From assembly GCA_047971145.1 (NCBI GenBank), contig JBKDZL010000040.1, forward strand, positions 1 through 21,889: DNA of 21,889 nt, read 5' to 3'. The notes beneath the pieces were generated by a model that was not told the origin of the DNA, did not search any database, and saw nothing but the letters and a program-made list of their open reading frames with translations. The translations under genes and the position numbers were made by a program. The DNA comes from JBKDZL01 sp047971145 (GTDB lineage Bacteria; Bacillota_I; Bacilli_A; Erysipelotrichales; Erysipelotrichaceae). How positions within the stretch are numbered: the first letter of the stretch is position 1; every line of letters begins with the position of its first letter. Below are positions 7,270-13,998 of the stretch, one piece after another.

Positions 7270-8050
7270 AATCATCACCTCCTACAGCTGCACCATTTGA
7301 GGCAGATAAACTAGCACTAGCATTTTGATAAACAATTAATGCTGCCACTAAACCAATTAGACCAACACCTAACACTGGTACACCTAAGTAAGCTGCAAAT
7401 ACAAATCCAAGAATTAAGAATTGTGGTTTCTTTAAAACTGGTAAATATCTTAATAAAATAGCAAAACCAACCACTGGTAATAAACCACCAGCTAATTTAA
7501 AGCCATCCATTAACCAAATCGGTATAATATTAATTAGAGTATCTACCAAACCTTGTCCTAATAATAGCAAAATAAATACTGGCAATCCTCTAGATAACCC
7601 CCAAGGAATAATACCCAAATGATTCATTAAATTAATGCCTTTAGTATTTCCTGTTTTAACATATTTGTCAGCAATATGTTGGAAAACAGTATTAGAGAAA
7701 CGAGCTAAAATATCCAATTGAACAAATAAAGCTGCCATACCCATACCAATAGATGTAGCTAAAACAACCGGATCTTGTGGATTAGCAGAAGTTGCTCCCA
7801 AGGCAGTAGTAATCATACCTGAAGAAGTAATGTTTAAAATTGACGCCCCACCATAAGTAGCTACTCCTAACTGCGTCATTTGTAATGTTCCTCCAACAAT
7901 TAGTCCATACTCTGGATTGCCCACTACAATACCTGTAAATAAGCAAGCCACAATAGCATTGTTCATCCCAAAGCCAAATGATAAACTATCAATTATCCCC
8001 CAGAACGCCCATAGACTAATCAGAAGAATTTGAAAAAAATTAAGCTCCAT
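7259..8050 (-). CDS. PTS mannose/fructose/sorbose family EIIC component
   Basis: Polytopic membrane subunit forming the sugar channel with EIID. The 263-residue protein is rich in hydrophobic helices throughout. It contains the family segment GLIVGGTLQMTQLGVATYGG (about 49-68) followed by the NITSSG and TALGA region, typical of ManY/AgaW-type EIIC. It ends in an acidic tail, GGDDYEE. AAGGAGG lies a short distance before the ATG. It follows the third SIS gene after 83 bases that contain an AT-rich hairpin, and it overlaps EIID. EIIA and EIIB are encoded about 4 kb away, beyond the SIS and peptidase-like genes. Confidence 0.94.
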   Translation of the reverse strand: MELNFFQILLISLWAFWGIIDSLSFGFGMNNAIVACLFTGIVVGNPEYGLIVGGTLQMTQLGVATYGGASILNITSSGMITTALGATSANPQDPVVLATSIGMGMAALFVQLDILARFSNTVFQHIADKYVKTGNTKGINLMNHLGIIPWGLSRGLPVFILLLLGQGLVDTLINIIPIWLMDGFKLAGGLLPVVGFAILLRYLPVLKKPQFLILGFVFAAYLGVPVLGVGLIGLVAALIVYQNASASLSASNGAAVGGDDYEE

Positions 8051-8081
8051 AATTTTTCCTCCTTTGTTATGGTTTTAAGAA

Positions 8082-8113
8082 ATATTTATAATTGCTGACT
8101 CAATCATAAATAT
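8082..8113 (-). repeat. AU-rich hairpin between SIS3 and EIIC
   Basis: ATATTTAT (8082-8089) pairs with ATAAATAT (8106-8113). After one mismatch, ATTG pairs with CAAT, giving 12 pairs with one mismatch and a 6-base loop. No T-run follows on the minus strand, so a terminator is unlikely. It could be an RNA processing or stability element that sets EIIC-EIID levels relative to the SIS proteins. Confidence 0.4.
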
Positions 8114-8133
8114 AATCTTTCATTTAATTAGAG

Positions 8134-8856
8134 TTAAAAATGTTTAACTCTATTAGCATATTTATTATAAATCTCATCATTATCAAAGCCATCAACATTT
8201 TGTGATTGGAAAACATAAGGTTTTACACCCTCATCAGCACAAATTTGCAAAGCTTCACAAACAATCGTATTTAAAATAAACATACTCGCAATTGAAGATC
8301 CCGCTCCAGTTAAGATGCCACCAATATTTAATAAAGCATCACCAGATGGAACCATATTATCTAAAATACAATCAGCACACTCAAATAATCTTTTAGCAGA
8401 GTGATGTCTACTAACTGTATTTTTAGATTGCTCTAAATTAGTAAGAGCAATAACATAAATACCCTCTTTTTTACAACGCATAGCCATTTCAATCGGCAAA
8501 GCATTACGACCAGAATTACTAGTAATAATCATAATGTCACCTTTTTCAATTTTGTAACTTTCAAAGATAATATCCGCTAAACCCGACAACTTTTCAATAG
8601 AACTACTGCGCCTAGCCCCAAATGAAGTTAAAACATCCGGATCCAAGATCGCATTAACATTACCTAAACCGCCAGCTCTAGCAAATAATTCAATACCAAT
8701 CATATGTGAGTGACCAGTTCCAAAAGTATGGATAATTTTATCATTTTTAATATTATCCGCAAAAACTCTTGCTAACTCTTTAATTGTTTTTTCATTAGCT
8801 GTAGCTACTTTATGTAATAGCTCATCTAACTTATTCATATATTCAAAATTATACAT
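8134..8856 (-). CDS. SIS-domain sugar phosphate protein, third paralogue (UPF0309-like)
   Basis: Single SIS-domain protein of 240 residues, expected to act on a phosphosugar (isomerase, deaminase or epimerase type). The phosphate-binding motifs look intact: FGTGHSH at 45-51 and TSNSG at 112-116. The family segments SRHHSAKR (149-156) and SGDALL (171-176) are also present. It matches what I recall of the UPF0309 family in length and in the GxGHSH motif. The first ATG is preferred because GGGAGAG lies just upstream, within the end of SIS2. It is third of three tandem paralogues and is followed by the PTS EIIC gene, so its substrate is probably the PTS product or its deacetylated form. The exact reaction is unknown. 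Confidence 0.85.
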   Translation of the reverse strand: MYNFEYMNKLDELLHKVATANEKTIKELARVFADNIKNDKIIHTFGTGHSHMIGIELFARAGGLGNVNAILDPDVLTSFGARRSSSIEKLSGLADIIFESYKIEKGDIMIITSNSGRNALPIEMAMRCKKEGIYVIALTNLEQSKNTVSRHHSAKRLFECADCILDNMVPSGDALLNIGGILTGAGSSIASMFILNTIVCEALQICADEGVKPYVFQSQNVDGFDNDEIYNKYANRVKHF

Positions 8857-8858
8857 AG

Positions 8859-9608
8859 CTAAACTCTCCCTTGATATTTATTTCTAATAGCATCATTATG
8901 CTCTTGGGCTTGATGTAAACTCTCATCCCAAAGTATTGGCGCTTCTAAACCTTTTTCTTTTAAGAGCTGACAGGTCTCACTAGTTAAAGTCTGAGCAATA
9001 CAAGCGCCTGTTATTGAAGAAACTGAACAAACTTTTTCTACTGAATCAGTTTGTAATAAAGCATCGCCTTGAGGACCACAATTATCAATAACAACATCAC
9101 CCAATTGATATAATTTCTTTCCACTAGGATGTCTTGAATCCTCAGCATTAGTATGTTGCCAACTAGTAACTACAATCACTTTATGCCCTTTCTCTCTAGC
9201 TTTTATCGCCATATCGATAACTAAACCATTAATACCAGAATTAGAAATAATAATGAAACAATCACTAGCATGCATATCATAAAGATCATACATTTTATCC
9301 GCAATGCCAGGTCTTCTCTCAAAAATATTATCTGGATCTTTTAAATCTTCCAGTGTTATCTTACCCTTAACAACAAAATCAGTAGTTTGAATAGAATGAA
9401 TACATGCTAAACTACCAATGCGATTTTTCATCTCCAAGCCAAAACCTACAGAATGACCAGAACCAAATACATGAATTACTCCACCATTGGCAATACTATT
9501 AGCCATAATATCAGCAGCTTTAGTAATATTTTCATGTTGTGAATCATATACTACATCTAATAATTTGCTTATTTCATCATAAAATACATCCATGCTAATT
9601 GTTTTCAT
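8859..9608 (-). CDS. SIS-domain sugar phosphate protein, second paralogue
   Basis: A 249-residue SIS-domain protein related to both neighbours. I chose the ATG at 9608 (MKTISMDVFYDE) because AGGAGG is 4 bases upstream; the earlier start at 9629 would overlap the previous gene. Motifs are FGSGHS at 48-53, ISNSG at 121-125, SRHPSGKK at 158-165 and GDALL at 181-185, all consistent with a working phosphosugar site. Residues 80-100 carry an insert-like segment (ITLEDLKDPDNIFERR) not seen in the third copy but similar to one in the first copy. It begins 8 bases after SIS1 and ends 2 bases before SIS3, so the three are surely co-transcribed. The reaction is unknown. Confidence 0.85.
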   Translation of the reverse strand: MKTISMDVFYDEISKLLDVVYDSQHENITKAADIMANSIANGGVIHVFGSGHSVGFGLEMKNRIGSLACIHSIQTTDFVVKGKITLEDLKDPDNIFERRPGIADKMYDLYDMHASDCFIIISNSGINGLVIDMAIKAREKGHKVIVVTSWQHTNAEDSRHPSGKKLYQLGDVVIDNCGPQGDALLQTDSVEKVCSVSSITGACIAQTLTSETCQLLKEKGLEAPILWDESLHQAQEHNDAIRNKYQGRV

Positions 9609-9616
9609 ATTGCCTC

Positions 9617-10357
9617 CTAAGAATTCCATCTTGCTAAATATTTATCAGATAATTTACGATTGTGAACATCAGCACCTTTAATATTAGCACTCAATAAAAT
9701 CGGACAATCTTTACCTAAAGATTTAATGTAACTATAGGTTTCTGCCGTCAACATTTGAGCAATCACATTACCGTTAATCGAGGCAACTTGATTGATTTTA
9801 TGCTCACCATCAAATTCTGTTATCGCATCACTAATCTCAGCACAATTATCAATAACTAAATCAGCAATCTCCATGATTTTTTTACCACTTGAGTGGTTAC
9901 TATCAATACTCTCATTTAACTTTTTGTTAACCACAGCTACCACAGTGTGCCCAAAGTTTTTCGCAAGTAGTGCCATTTCAATAGTAATAGCTAAATTACC
10001 ATAATCACAAATCAAAAACAAATCGTTAGGTTCAATACGATATAAACCATATAAATTACGAGCTAATTCTTCTCTATTGTTAATATTTCTATCATACAAT
10101 TCTGCCTCACTTAAATAACCCCTAAGTGCCAAATCATCATTTTTAATGATATGAAAAGGCATTAAACCACCTGCTCTATAACCCAATTCCATAGAAAAAG
10201 CATACCCAGCATCAACCCCAAACAATTGTACAACACCATTTTCACCCATACAATCACCTAGCATTTTAGCTGCCTGAAAAATGTTTTCTCTTTGGCTTTC
10301 TTTCACTTGAAATAAGTTCTGTTTTACAACCTCAAAGAAATCTTTACTTGTCTTCAT
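9617..10357 (-). CDS. Degenerate SIS-domain paralogue (first of three)
   Basis: A 246-residue protein alignable by eye with the two following SIS proteins, but with altered ligand-binding motifs. Where they have GSGHS or GTGHS it has GVDAG (47-51); where they have SNSG it has DYGN (118-121); GDALL is replaced by SDAIT (176-180). The scaffold elements NHSSGKK (154-160) and VIDNC are kept. It is a full-length open frame with a good AAGGAG site, so it is not a decayed pseudogene. It may be a regulatory or structural partner of the active paralogues, or bind a different ligand. It is the first gene after the cre-overlapped promoter. Confidence 0.82.
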   Translation of the reverse strand: MKTSKDFFEVVKQNLFQVKESQRENIFQAAKMLGDCMGENGVVQLFGVDAGYAFSMELGYRAGGLMPFHIIKNDDLALRGYLSEAELYDRNINNREELARNLYGLYRIEPNDLFLICDYGNLAITIEMALLAKNFGHTVVAVVNKKLNESIDSNHSSGKKIMEIADLVIDNCAEISDAITEFDGEHKINQVASINGNVIAQMLTAETYSYIKSLGKDCPILLSANIKGADVHNRKLSDKYLARWNS

Positions 10358-10376
10358 TTGTTATCTCCTTATCTTT

Positions 10377-10404
10377 AGTATAGCGCTTTCAAAATCTATG
10401 TCAA
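10377..10404 (-). promoter_or_regulatory. Promoter of the SIS-EIIC-EIID operon
   Basis: On the minus strand, -35 TTGACA (10399-10404), a 16-base spacer and -10 TATACT (10377-10382). The SIS1 ATG is 19 bases downstream, with GATAAGGAG between. A cre-like site covers the spacer and most of the -10. Confidence 0.82.
10378..10391 (-). promoter_or_regulatory. cre-like site (CcpA catabolite repression)
   Basis: TGAAAGCGCTATAC on the minus strand matches the core of the CcpA consensus TGNAANCGNTNNCA at all positions except the last two, and it holds the palindromic AGCGCT centre. It overlaps the promoter spacer and -10, the usual position for repression. It predicts shut-off of the operon when a preferred sugar is present. 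No ccpA gene is in the window. Confidence 0.7.
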
Positions 10405-10466
10405 CAGCAATATATATTTTTTTATACTTTCAATTAATCATCATTTCCAAGACAATTTAATAAGGC

Positions 10467-11417
10467 TTATACCAAAAAGTCTTTAAGAGCACTGACAACT
10501 TCATCAATATTATCAACATGACAATTGATATCTTTATTAGTGGAAACATTATCGACCATTAAAGAACCATTAAAAAAGTCCCCTTTACTAATTAGTAAAG
10601 CTCTTTGATAAAAAGAAAATGAAGTATATCTTAACTCTTGAGCACTACAACTCTTTCTTTTTGATTTCTTTTTAAAACCCTTTGCTAGTGTAATCGCTTC
10701 TTGTTTACTAGCTTCTTTATATCCAACAACAAACTCACAACCAACACCAACACAATCCAACATAATAACTAATCTCTGATCGATGCTCTTAGGTAAAGCA
10801 GCTCTAAGCATTTTATCACCATAATGATTAGTGCAACCATTATCCGTCAAAACAAAAGCAGTATTTTTCTTTTGATTTTTGCTTAAGACACTAGCCAACT
10901 TTAAAGCAGCTACAACACCGGAAGTATTGCGATTAAAGTTAACTTTATTAGCAACTCCACGTGTCAAAACAAAACTCAAAGACATCACTAAAAATAATAT
11001 CAACAACAAAAATAATGACCACCCAAGATTATCAGCAAAATCAAGCTTCGGAAAAAACTGCAACAATAACCATAAACTTATAACACCACCAATAATTGCC
11101 GGAGTGTAAATAGGCAAAAATCCTGAAGCAAAAGTGGCAGGACCATCAAAGGGATAATACTTCATTGGATTACCAAAATTATGTTGAGGAGTATCATAAT
11201 TAACTACGATAATATTATCAGCATTACCAACATCACCAACATGTAAATTGATGGCATACTTCCTCTTATATTTTTCAGCAGCGCCTCGAACATCATAACC
11301 TAATTTTTGAAAATCTTGTCCGATGGCATCAAGAAAAACACTTTTCTGTTGAACAGTAAATCTTCTACCAAAAGCTATAGCATATTTTAATATTAAATCT
11401 TCCGTGATTAATTTCAT
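10467..11417 (-). CDS. M28 peptidase-like membrane protein, metal site apparently lost
   Basis: A 316-residue protein with the layout of an M28-type zinc exopeptidase interrupted by two membrane helices (about 102-121 and 134-152). Pattern matches are NIIVVNYDTP (68-77) for the first metal motif, RNTSGVVAAL (163-172) for the DNxSG motif, AFVLTDNG (187-194) for the TDxEE motif, MLDCVG (219-224), and CHVDNIDEV (299-307) for the C-terminal His motif. The first His, the bridging Asp and the Glu pair appear replaced by Asn73, Arg163 and Asn193-Gly194, so peptidase activity is doubtful. Its ATG shares a base with the stop of the preceding gene. Placement between EIIB and the SIS genes suggests an accessory role in this PTS locus. 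The family call is by eye. Confidence 0.6.
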   Translation of the reverse strand: MKLITEDLILKYAIAFGRRFTVQQKSVFLDAIGQDFQKLGYDVRGAAEKYKRKYAINLHVGDVGNADNIIVVNYDTPQHNFGNPMKYYPFDGPATFASGFLPIYTPAIIGGVISLWLLLQFFPKLDFADNLGWSLFLLLILFLVMSLSFVLTRGVANKVNFNRNTSGVVAALKLASVLSKNQKKNTAFVLTDNGCTNHYGDKMLRAALPKSIDQRLVIMLDCVGVGCEFVVGYKEASKQEAITLAKGFKKKSKRKSCSAQELRYTSFSFYQRALLISKGDFFNGSLMVDNVSTNKDINCHVDNIDEVVSALKDFLV

Positions 11418-11923
11418 TATTTTTTACTCCAAGGAAATTTAAATTTTGTATGTTTCATTTCTCTTTTAGTTTTTTTGTTAAGCTCTTTTTCGGGCATTAT
11501 TATATTTAATTTTTTAATAACAGTTATCGCCTTAAAAGTTTCAATATGAACATAATCATCATTGCTCAAGTGCAGTATCAAAACATCGCCTCCTGTGGTT
11601 CCTTTACGAAGATTCCAATCAACAACATCAGCATAATAAATTTTTTGATATTGTCCATCATCTTGTTTAACAGGATAAGCAACTAAGAATTTTTCAAAAA
11701 AAGTTAGAGAAATTCGATTAGGTATTTTCCATAAAACTAATAAAGCAAGCGGCAAAATTATAATGCCTAAAATAGCAACCTTTTGAGTTACTATTAAAAA
11801 TATTGAAATTACTATGCAACTAATAATCGCAAAATAAGGTTTATTGAAAATGATTAAATCAGCTTCACCTAGTTGCTCAACATCATTTTTATTTAAATAA
11901 CTAATTAAAATCTCTTTCATCAT
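11417..11923 (-). CDS. Two-helix membrane protein with PH-like C-terminal region, unknown function
   Basis: I do not recognise a named family. The 168-residue protein has a short charged N-terminus, two close hydrophobic helices (about 30-47 and 48-66), then a soluble region of about 70-142 with alternating strands (ISLTFFEKFLVAYPV, QKIYYADVVDWNL, VLILHLSNDDYVHI). A very basic tail ends in KFKFPWSKK. This resembles small bacterial PH-type domains anchored to the membrane. GGGGG precedes the ATG. It follows EIIB after 48 bases holding a hairpin and is translationally coupled (TAATG) to the peptidase-like gene, so the two may act together. The architecture is shared with the product of 2964-3446. 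Confidence 0.72.
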   Translation of the reverse strand: MMKEILISYLNKNDVEQLGEADLIIFNKPYFAIISCIVISIFLIVTQKVAILGIIILPLALLVLWKIPNRISLTFFEKFLVAYPVKQDDGQYQKIYYADVVDWNLRKGTTGGDVLILHLSNDDYVHIETFKAITVIKKLNIIMPEKELNKKTKREMKHTKFKFPWSKK

Positions 11924-11942
11924 TATCCCCCTTTATAAAATT

Positions 11943-11964
11943 TACACCACCATTTGGTGGTGTA
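11943..11964 (-). terminator. Intra-operon hairpin after EIIB, possible partial terminator
   Basis: TACACCACC (11943-11951) and GGTGGTGTA (11956-11964) form a perfect 9-bp stem with a 4-base loop, 8 bases after the EIIB stop. On the minus strand the tail is AATTTTAT, a short T-run. It may end most transcripts after EIIB while letting some continue, or it may protect the EIIB message. Confidence 0.6.
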
Positions 11965-11971
11965 TAACTTC

Positions 11972-12460
11972 TTATAATTTGGAAATTAATGCCATAAAAT
12001 CTTCCGGATCATCATTTGGTACCATTTGCGCAATAAACTTTAAGCCACGTTTTGACATTTCTCTAAAAATACTAACATCATCTGGTGTTACTGAAACACT
12101 ATGATAGATTCGCTCTGATCCAGCCTTACTAGACATATTACCTACAGTAATAGTATTAAAGGGAACTCCTTTTTCAACTGCAGCTTTTAGAGTATGTGTT
12201 CCTTTAATTACTACAAAAACTCTCTCCCCTTCATATGCACTAGCATCATTTAATCTTTCTACTGCTCTATCAACTGTTAAAATTGACAACTTTACAGTCG
12301 TGGGACAAGCCATTTTTAATGCCATTTTTTGAATTTCATCTTTAGCAGCTAAGTCATCAATAACCATCAAACGTGAAGCATTTAAGTTATTGGTCCAAAA
12401 AGCTGCGACTTGACCATGAATTAATCGCTCGTCAATTCTTACATTTACAATATTTGCCAT
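11972..12460 (-). CDS. PTS mannose/fructose/sorbose family EIIB component
   Basis: Cytosolic phosphocarrier that receives phosphate from EIIA and passes it to the incoming sugar. The 162-residue protein is full length for a stand-alone EIIB of this family. The motif VRIDERLIHGQV places the phosphorylated histidine at residue 15. AGGAG lies 6 bases before the ATG, and a promoter is visible at 12498-12526. It is divergent from the EIIA gene across 149 bases and is the first gene of a unit continuing into the small membrane and peptidase-like genes. EIIC and EIID are on a separate downstream promoter. Confidence 0.95.
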   Translation of the reverse strand: MANIVNVRIDERLIHGQVAAFWTNNLNASRLMVIDDLAAKDEIQKMALKMACPTTVKLSILTVDRAVERLNDASAYEGERVFVVIKGTHTLKAAVEKGVPFNTITVGNMSSKAGSERIYHSVSVTPDDVSIFREMSKRGLKFIAQMVPNDDPEDFMALISKL

Positions 12461-12497
12461 ATTTTTCTCCTATAATTACTTCTTCTTATGTAATTTT

Positions 12498-12526
12498 ATG
12501 ATAATATAAAAAAATGAATATTACAA
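12498..12526 (-). promoter_or_regulatory. Promoter of the EIIB unit
   Basis: On the minus strand, -35 TTGTAA (12521-12526), a 17-base spacer and -10 TATCAT (12498-12503), 37 bases upstream of the EIIB ATG. Confidence 0.6.
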
Positions 12527-12554
12527 GAAATAAACAAAAAAATAGTCTAAGGGT

Positions 12555-12582
12555 TTGCTTATTAATTGAATAATGCTATGCT
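12555..12582 (+). promoter_or_regulatory. Promoter of the EIIA gene
   Basis: -35 TTGCTT (12555-12560), a 16-base spacer and -10 TATGCT (12577-12582), with a TGC extension just before the -10. The EIIA ATG is 27 bases downstream. An alternative -10 (TAATAA, 12582-12587), also preceded by TGC, is possible. Confidence 0.45.
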
Positions 12583-12609
12583 AATAATATAAATTTAAAG
12601 GAGAAAGAA

Positions 12610-13017
12610 ATGAAAGGAATACTATTAGTAAGTCATGGTTTTTATGCCGAAGAATTAAAAAAATCATTAAAAATGATCGCAGGTAATGTCGATAATATTT
12701 GTACTGCTTGTTTAGAAGAAACAGATGGTCCTGACCAATTCACAGAAAAAATTAAAACTTTAGAAGCCAAGTTAAATAACTATCAAGAAGTTATTGTTTT
12801 CTCGGATTTATTAGGTGGATCACCAGGTAATACTGCTCTACAATATTTGATTACAAAAAATAATTATAGCTTTATAGCCGGCATGAATTTCCCTATGGTT
12901 TTAACTAGCCTTTTAGAAAGCAATAGTAGTATAGAAAATATTATTCAAGCAGGTAAAGATGGTATTGTTGATGTTAGAGCTTTTATGACAAATATGTCAA
13001 GTGATGATGAAGAATAA
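12610..13017 (+). CDS. PTS mannose family EIIA component
   Basis: Cytosolic protein phosphorylated by HPr that passes phosphate to EIIB. The 135-residue protein has the family start MKGILLVSHGFYAEEL, with the active histidine at residue 9. It also has VFSDLLGGSPGNTA (64-77), typical of ManX/AgaF-type EIIA domains. It ends in an acidic SSDDEE tail. AAAGGAGA precedes the ATG. It is divergent from EIIB and convergent with fabH, whose stop codon is only 3 bases past its own. No terminator fits between them. Confidence 0.94.
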   Translation: MKGILLVSHGFYAEELKKSLKMIAGNVDNICTACLEETDGPDQFTEKIKTLEAKLNNYQEVIVFSDLLGGSPGNTALQYLITKNNYSFIAGMNFPMVLTSLLESNSSIENIIQAGKDGIVDVRAFMTNMSSDDEE

Positions 13018-13020
13018 TCT

Positions 13021-13998
13021 TTAATTACTCCACTCAATTAGGGCACAACCATAAGTTAAACCCCCACCAAAGGCCAATAACAGGATTTTCATACCTGGCT
13101 TCAAAAGGCCTTTTTTATTTGCCTCATCAAGTAACAACGGAACAGAGGCACTAGAGGTATTACCCACCTCAGCTACATTACTTAAAAACTTTGTTTTATC
13201 AATTTTCAAAGAGCGTGCCGCCATCGCTAAAATGCGCTGATTGGCTTGATGAGCAATAACATAATCAATATCAGCCGTAGTAATATCATTTCTCTTTATA
13301 CACTCTTGGATCATCGAATCAACAATGCGCACAGCAAACTTAAAAACTTCAGCCCCCTTCATATCAAAATGACAAGACTGATTGATAGCTCGCTCAACAA
13401 AAGGACTTTTGATATCAGTAGCATTCGCCACATTAATAGCCCCAATCTCATCACTCTCACCACCAATAAACAAGTCAAAAATGCCCGCATCACTAGCATC
13501 TAATAATACTGCACCAGCTCCATCACCAAAAAGAATGGCAGTACTGCGATCACGATAATTCAAATATCGAGAATTAAAATCAGCACCAATCACCAAAACC
13601 CTCCGATAAAGACTAGATTTTATCAGAGCATTAGCCACTTGCAAAGCATATAAAAAACCTGAGCAAGCTGCATTGACATCAAAGGATGGTATTGCTTTGG
13701 TAATACCAAGATTAGCTCGCACTATATTAGCGACACTAGGGATAAAACTATCTGGAGTATAAGTACCAACAACAATACAATCTATTGTATCGACATCAAT
13801 ACCATCAATGGCATTAAGTGCAGCTTTAGTTGCCATATTAGCAGTAGATATACCTTCAAAATAACGGGTTTTTATTCCCGTTCTTTGCGTAATCCACTCA
13901 TCAGTAGTATCCATAATTTGAGCAAAATCATCATTAGTAATAACTTGTTTAGGACGATAACTACCCGTACTGATAATCTTACTTTTTATGTGGGACAT
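13021..13998 (-). CDS. fabH: 3-oxoacyl-ACP synthase III (FabH)
   Basis: Starts fatty-acid synthesis by condensing an acyl-CoA with malonyl-ACP. The 325-residue protein is full length with an intact catalytic triad: Cys112 in DVNAACSGF, His250 in IAHQAN and Asn280 in VGNTSSAS. The N-terminal WITQRTGI segment and C-terminal FGGGLTYG are also typical. The ATG lies 20 bases inside the end of accA in another frame, with GGAG upstream, so translation is probably coupled. It is the last gene of accB-accC-accD-accA-fabH, and its stop abuts the convergent EIIA gene. Confidence 0.97.
   Translation of the reverse strand: MSHIKSKIISTGSYRPKQVITNDDFAQIMDTTDEWITQRTGIKTRYFEGISTANMATKAALNAIDGIDVDTIDCIVVGTYTPDSFIPSVANIVRANLGITKAIPSFDVNAACSGFLYALQVANALIKSSLYRRVLVIGADFNSRYLNYRDRSTAILFGDGAGAVLLDASDAGIFDLFIGGESDEIGAINVANATDIKSPFVERAINQSCHFDMKGAEVFKFAVRIVDSMIQECIKRNDITTADIDYVIAHQANQRILAMAARSLKIDKTKFLSNVAEVGNTSSASVPLLLDEANKKGLLKPGMKILLLAFGGGLTYGCALIEWSN

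Noticed and set aside
8134..10357. MurQ etherase or GlmS-type assignment for the SIS proteins
   Set aside because: MurQ and GlmS have different SIS motifs and lengths. These proteins have a GxGHS motif and a single SIS domain, closer to the UPF0309 type.
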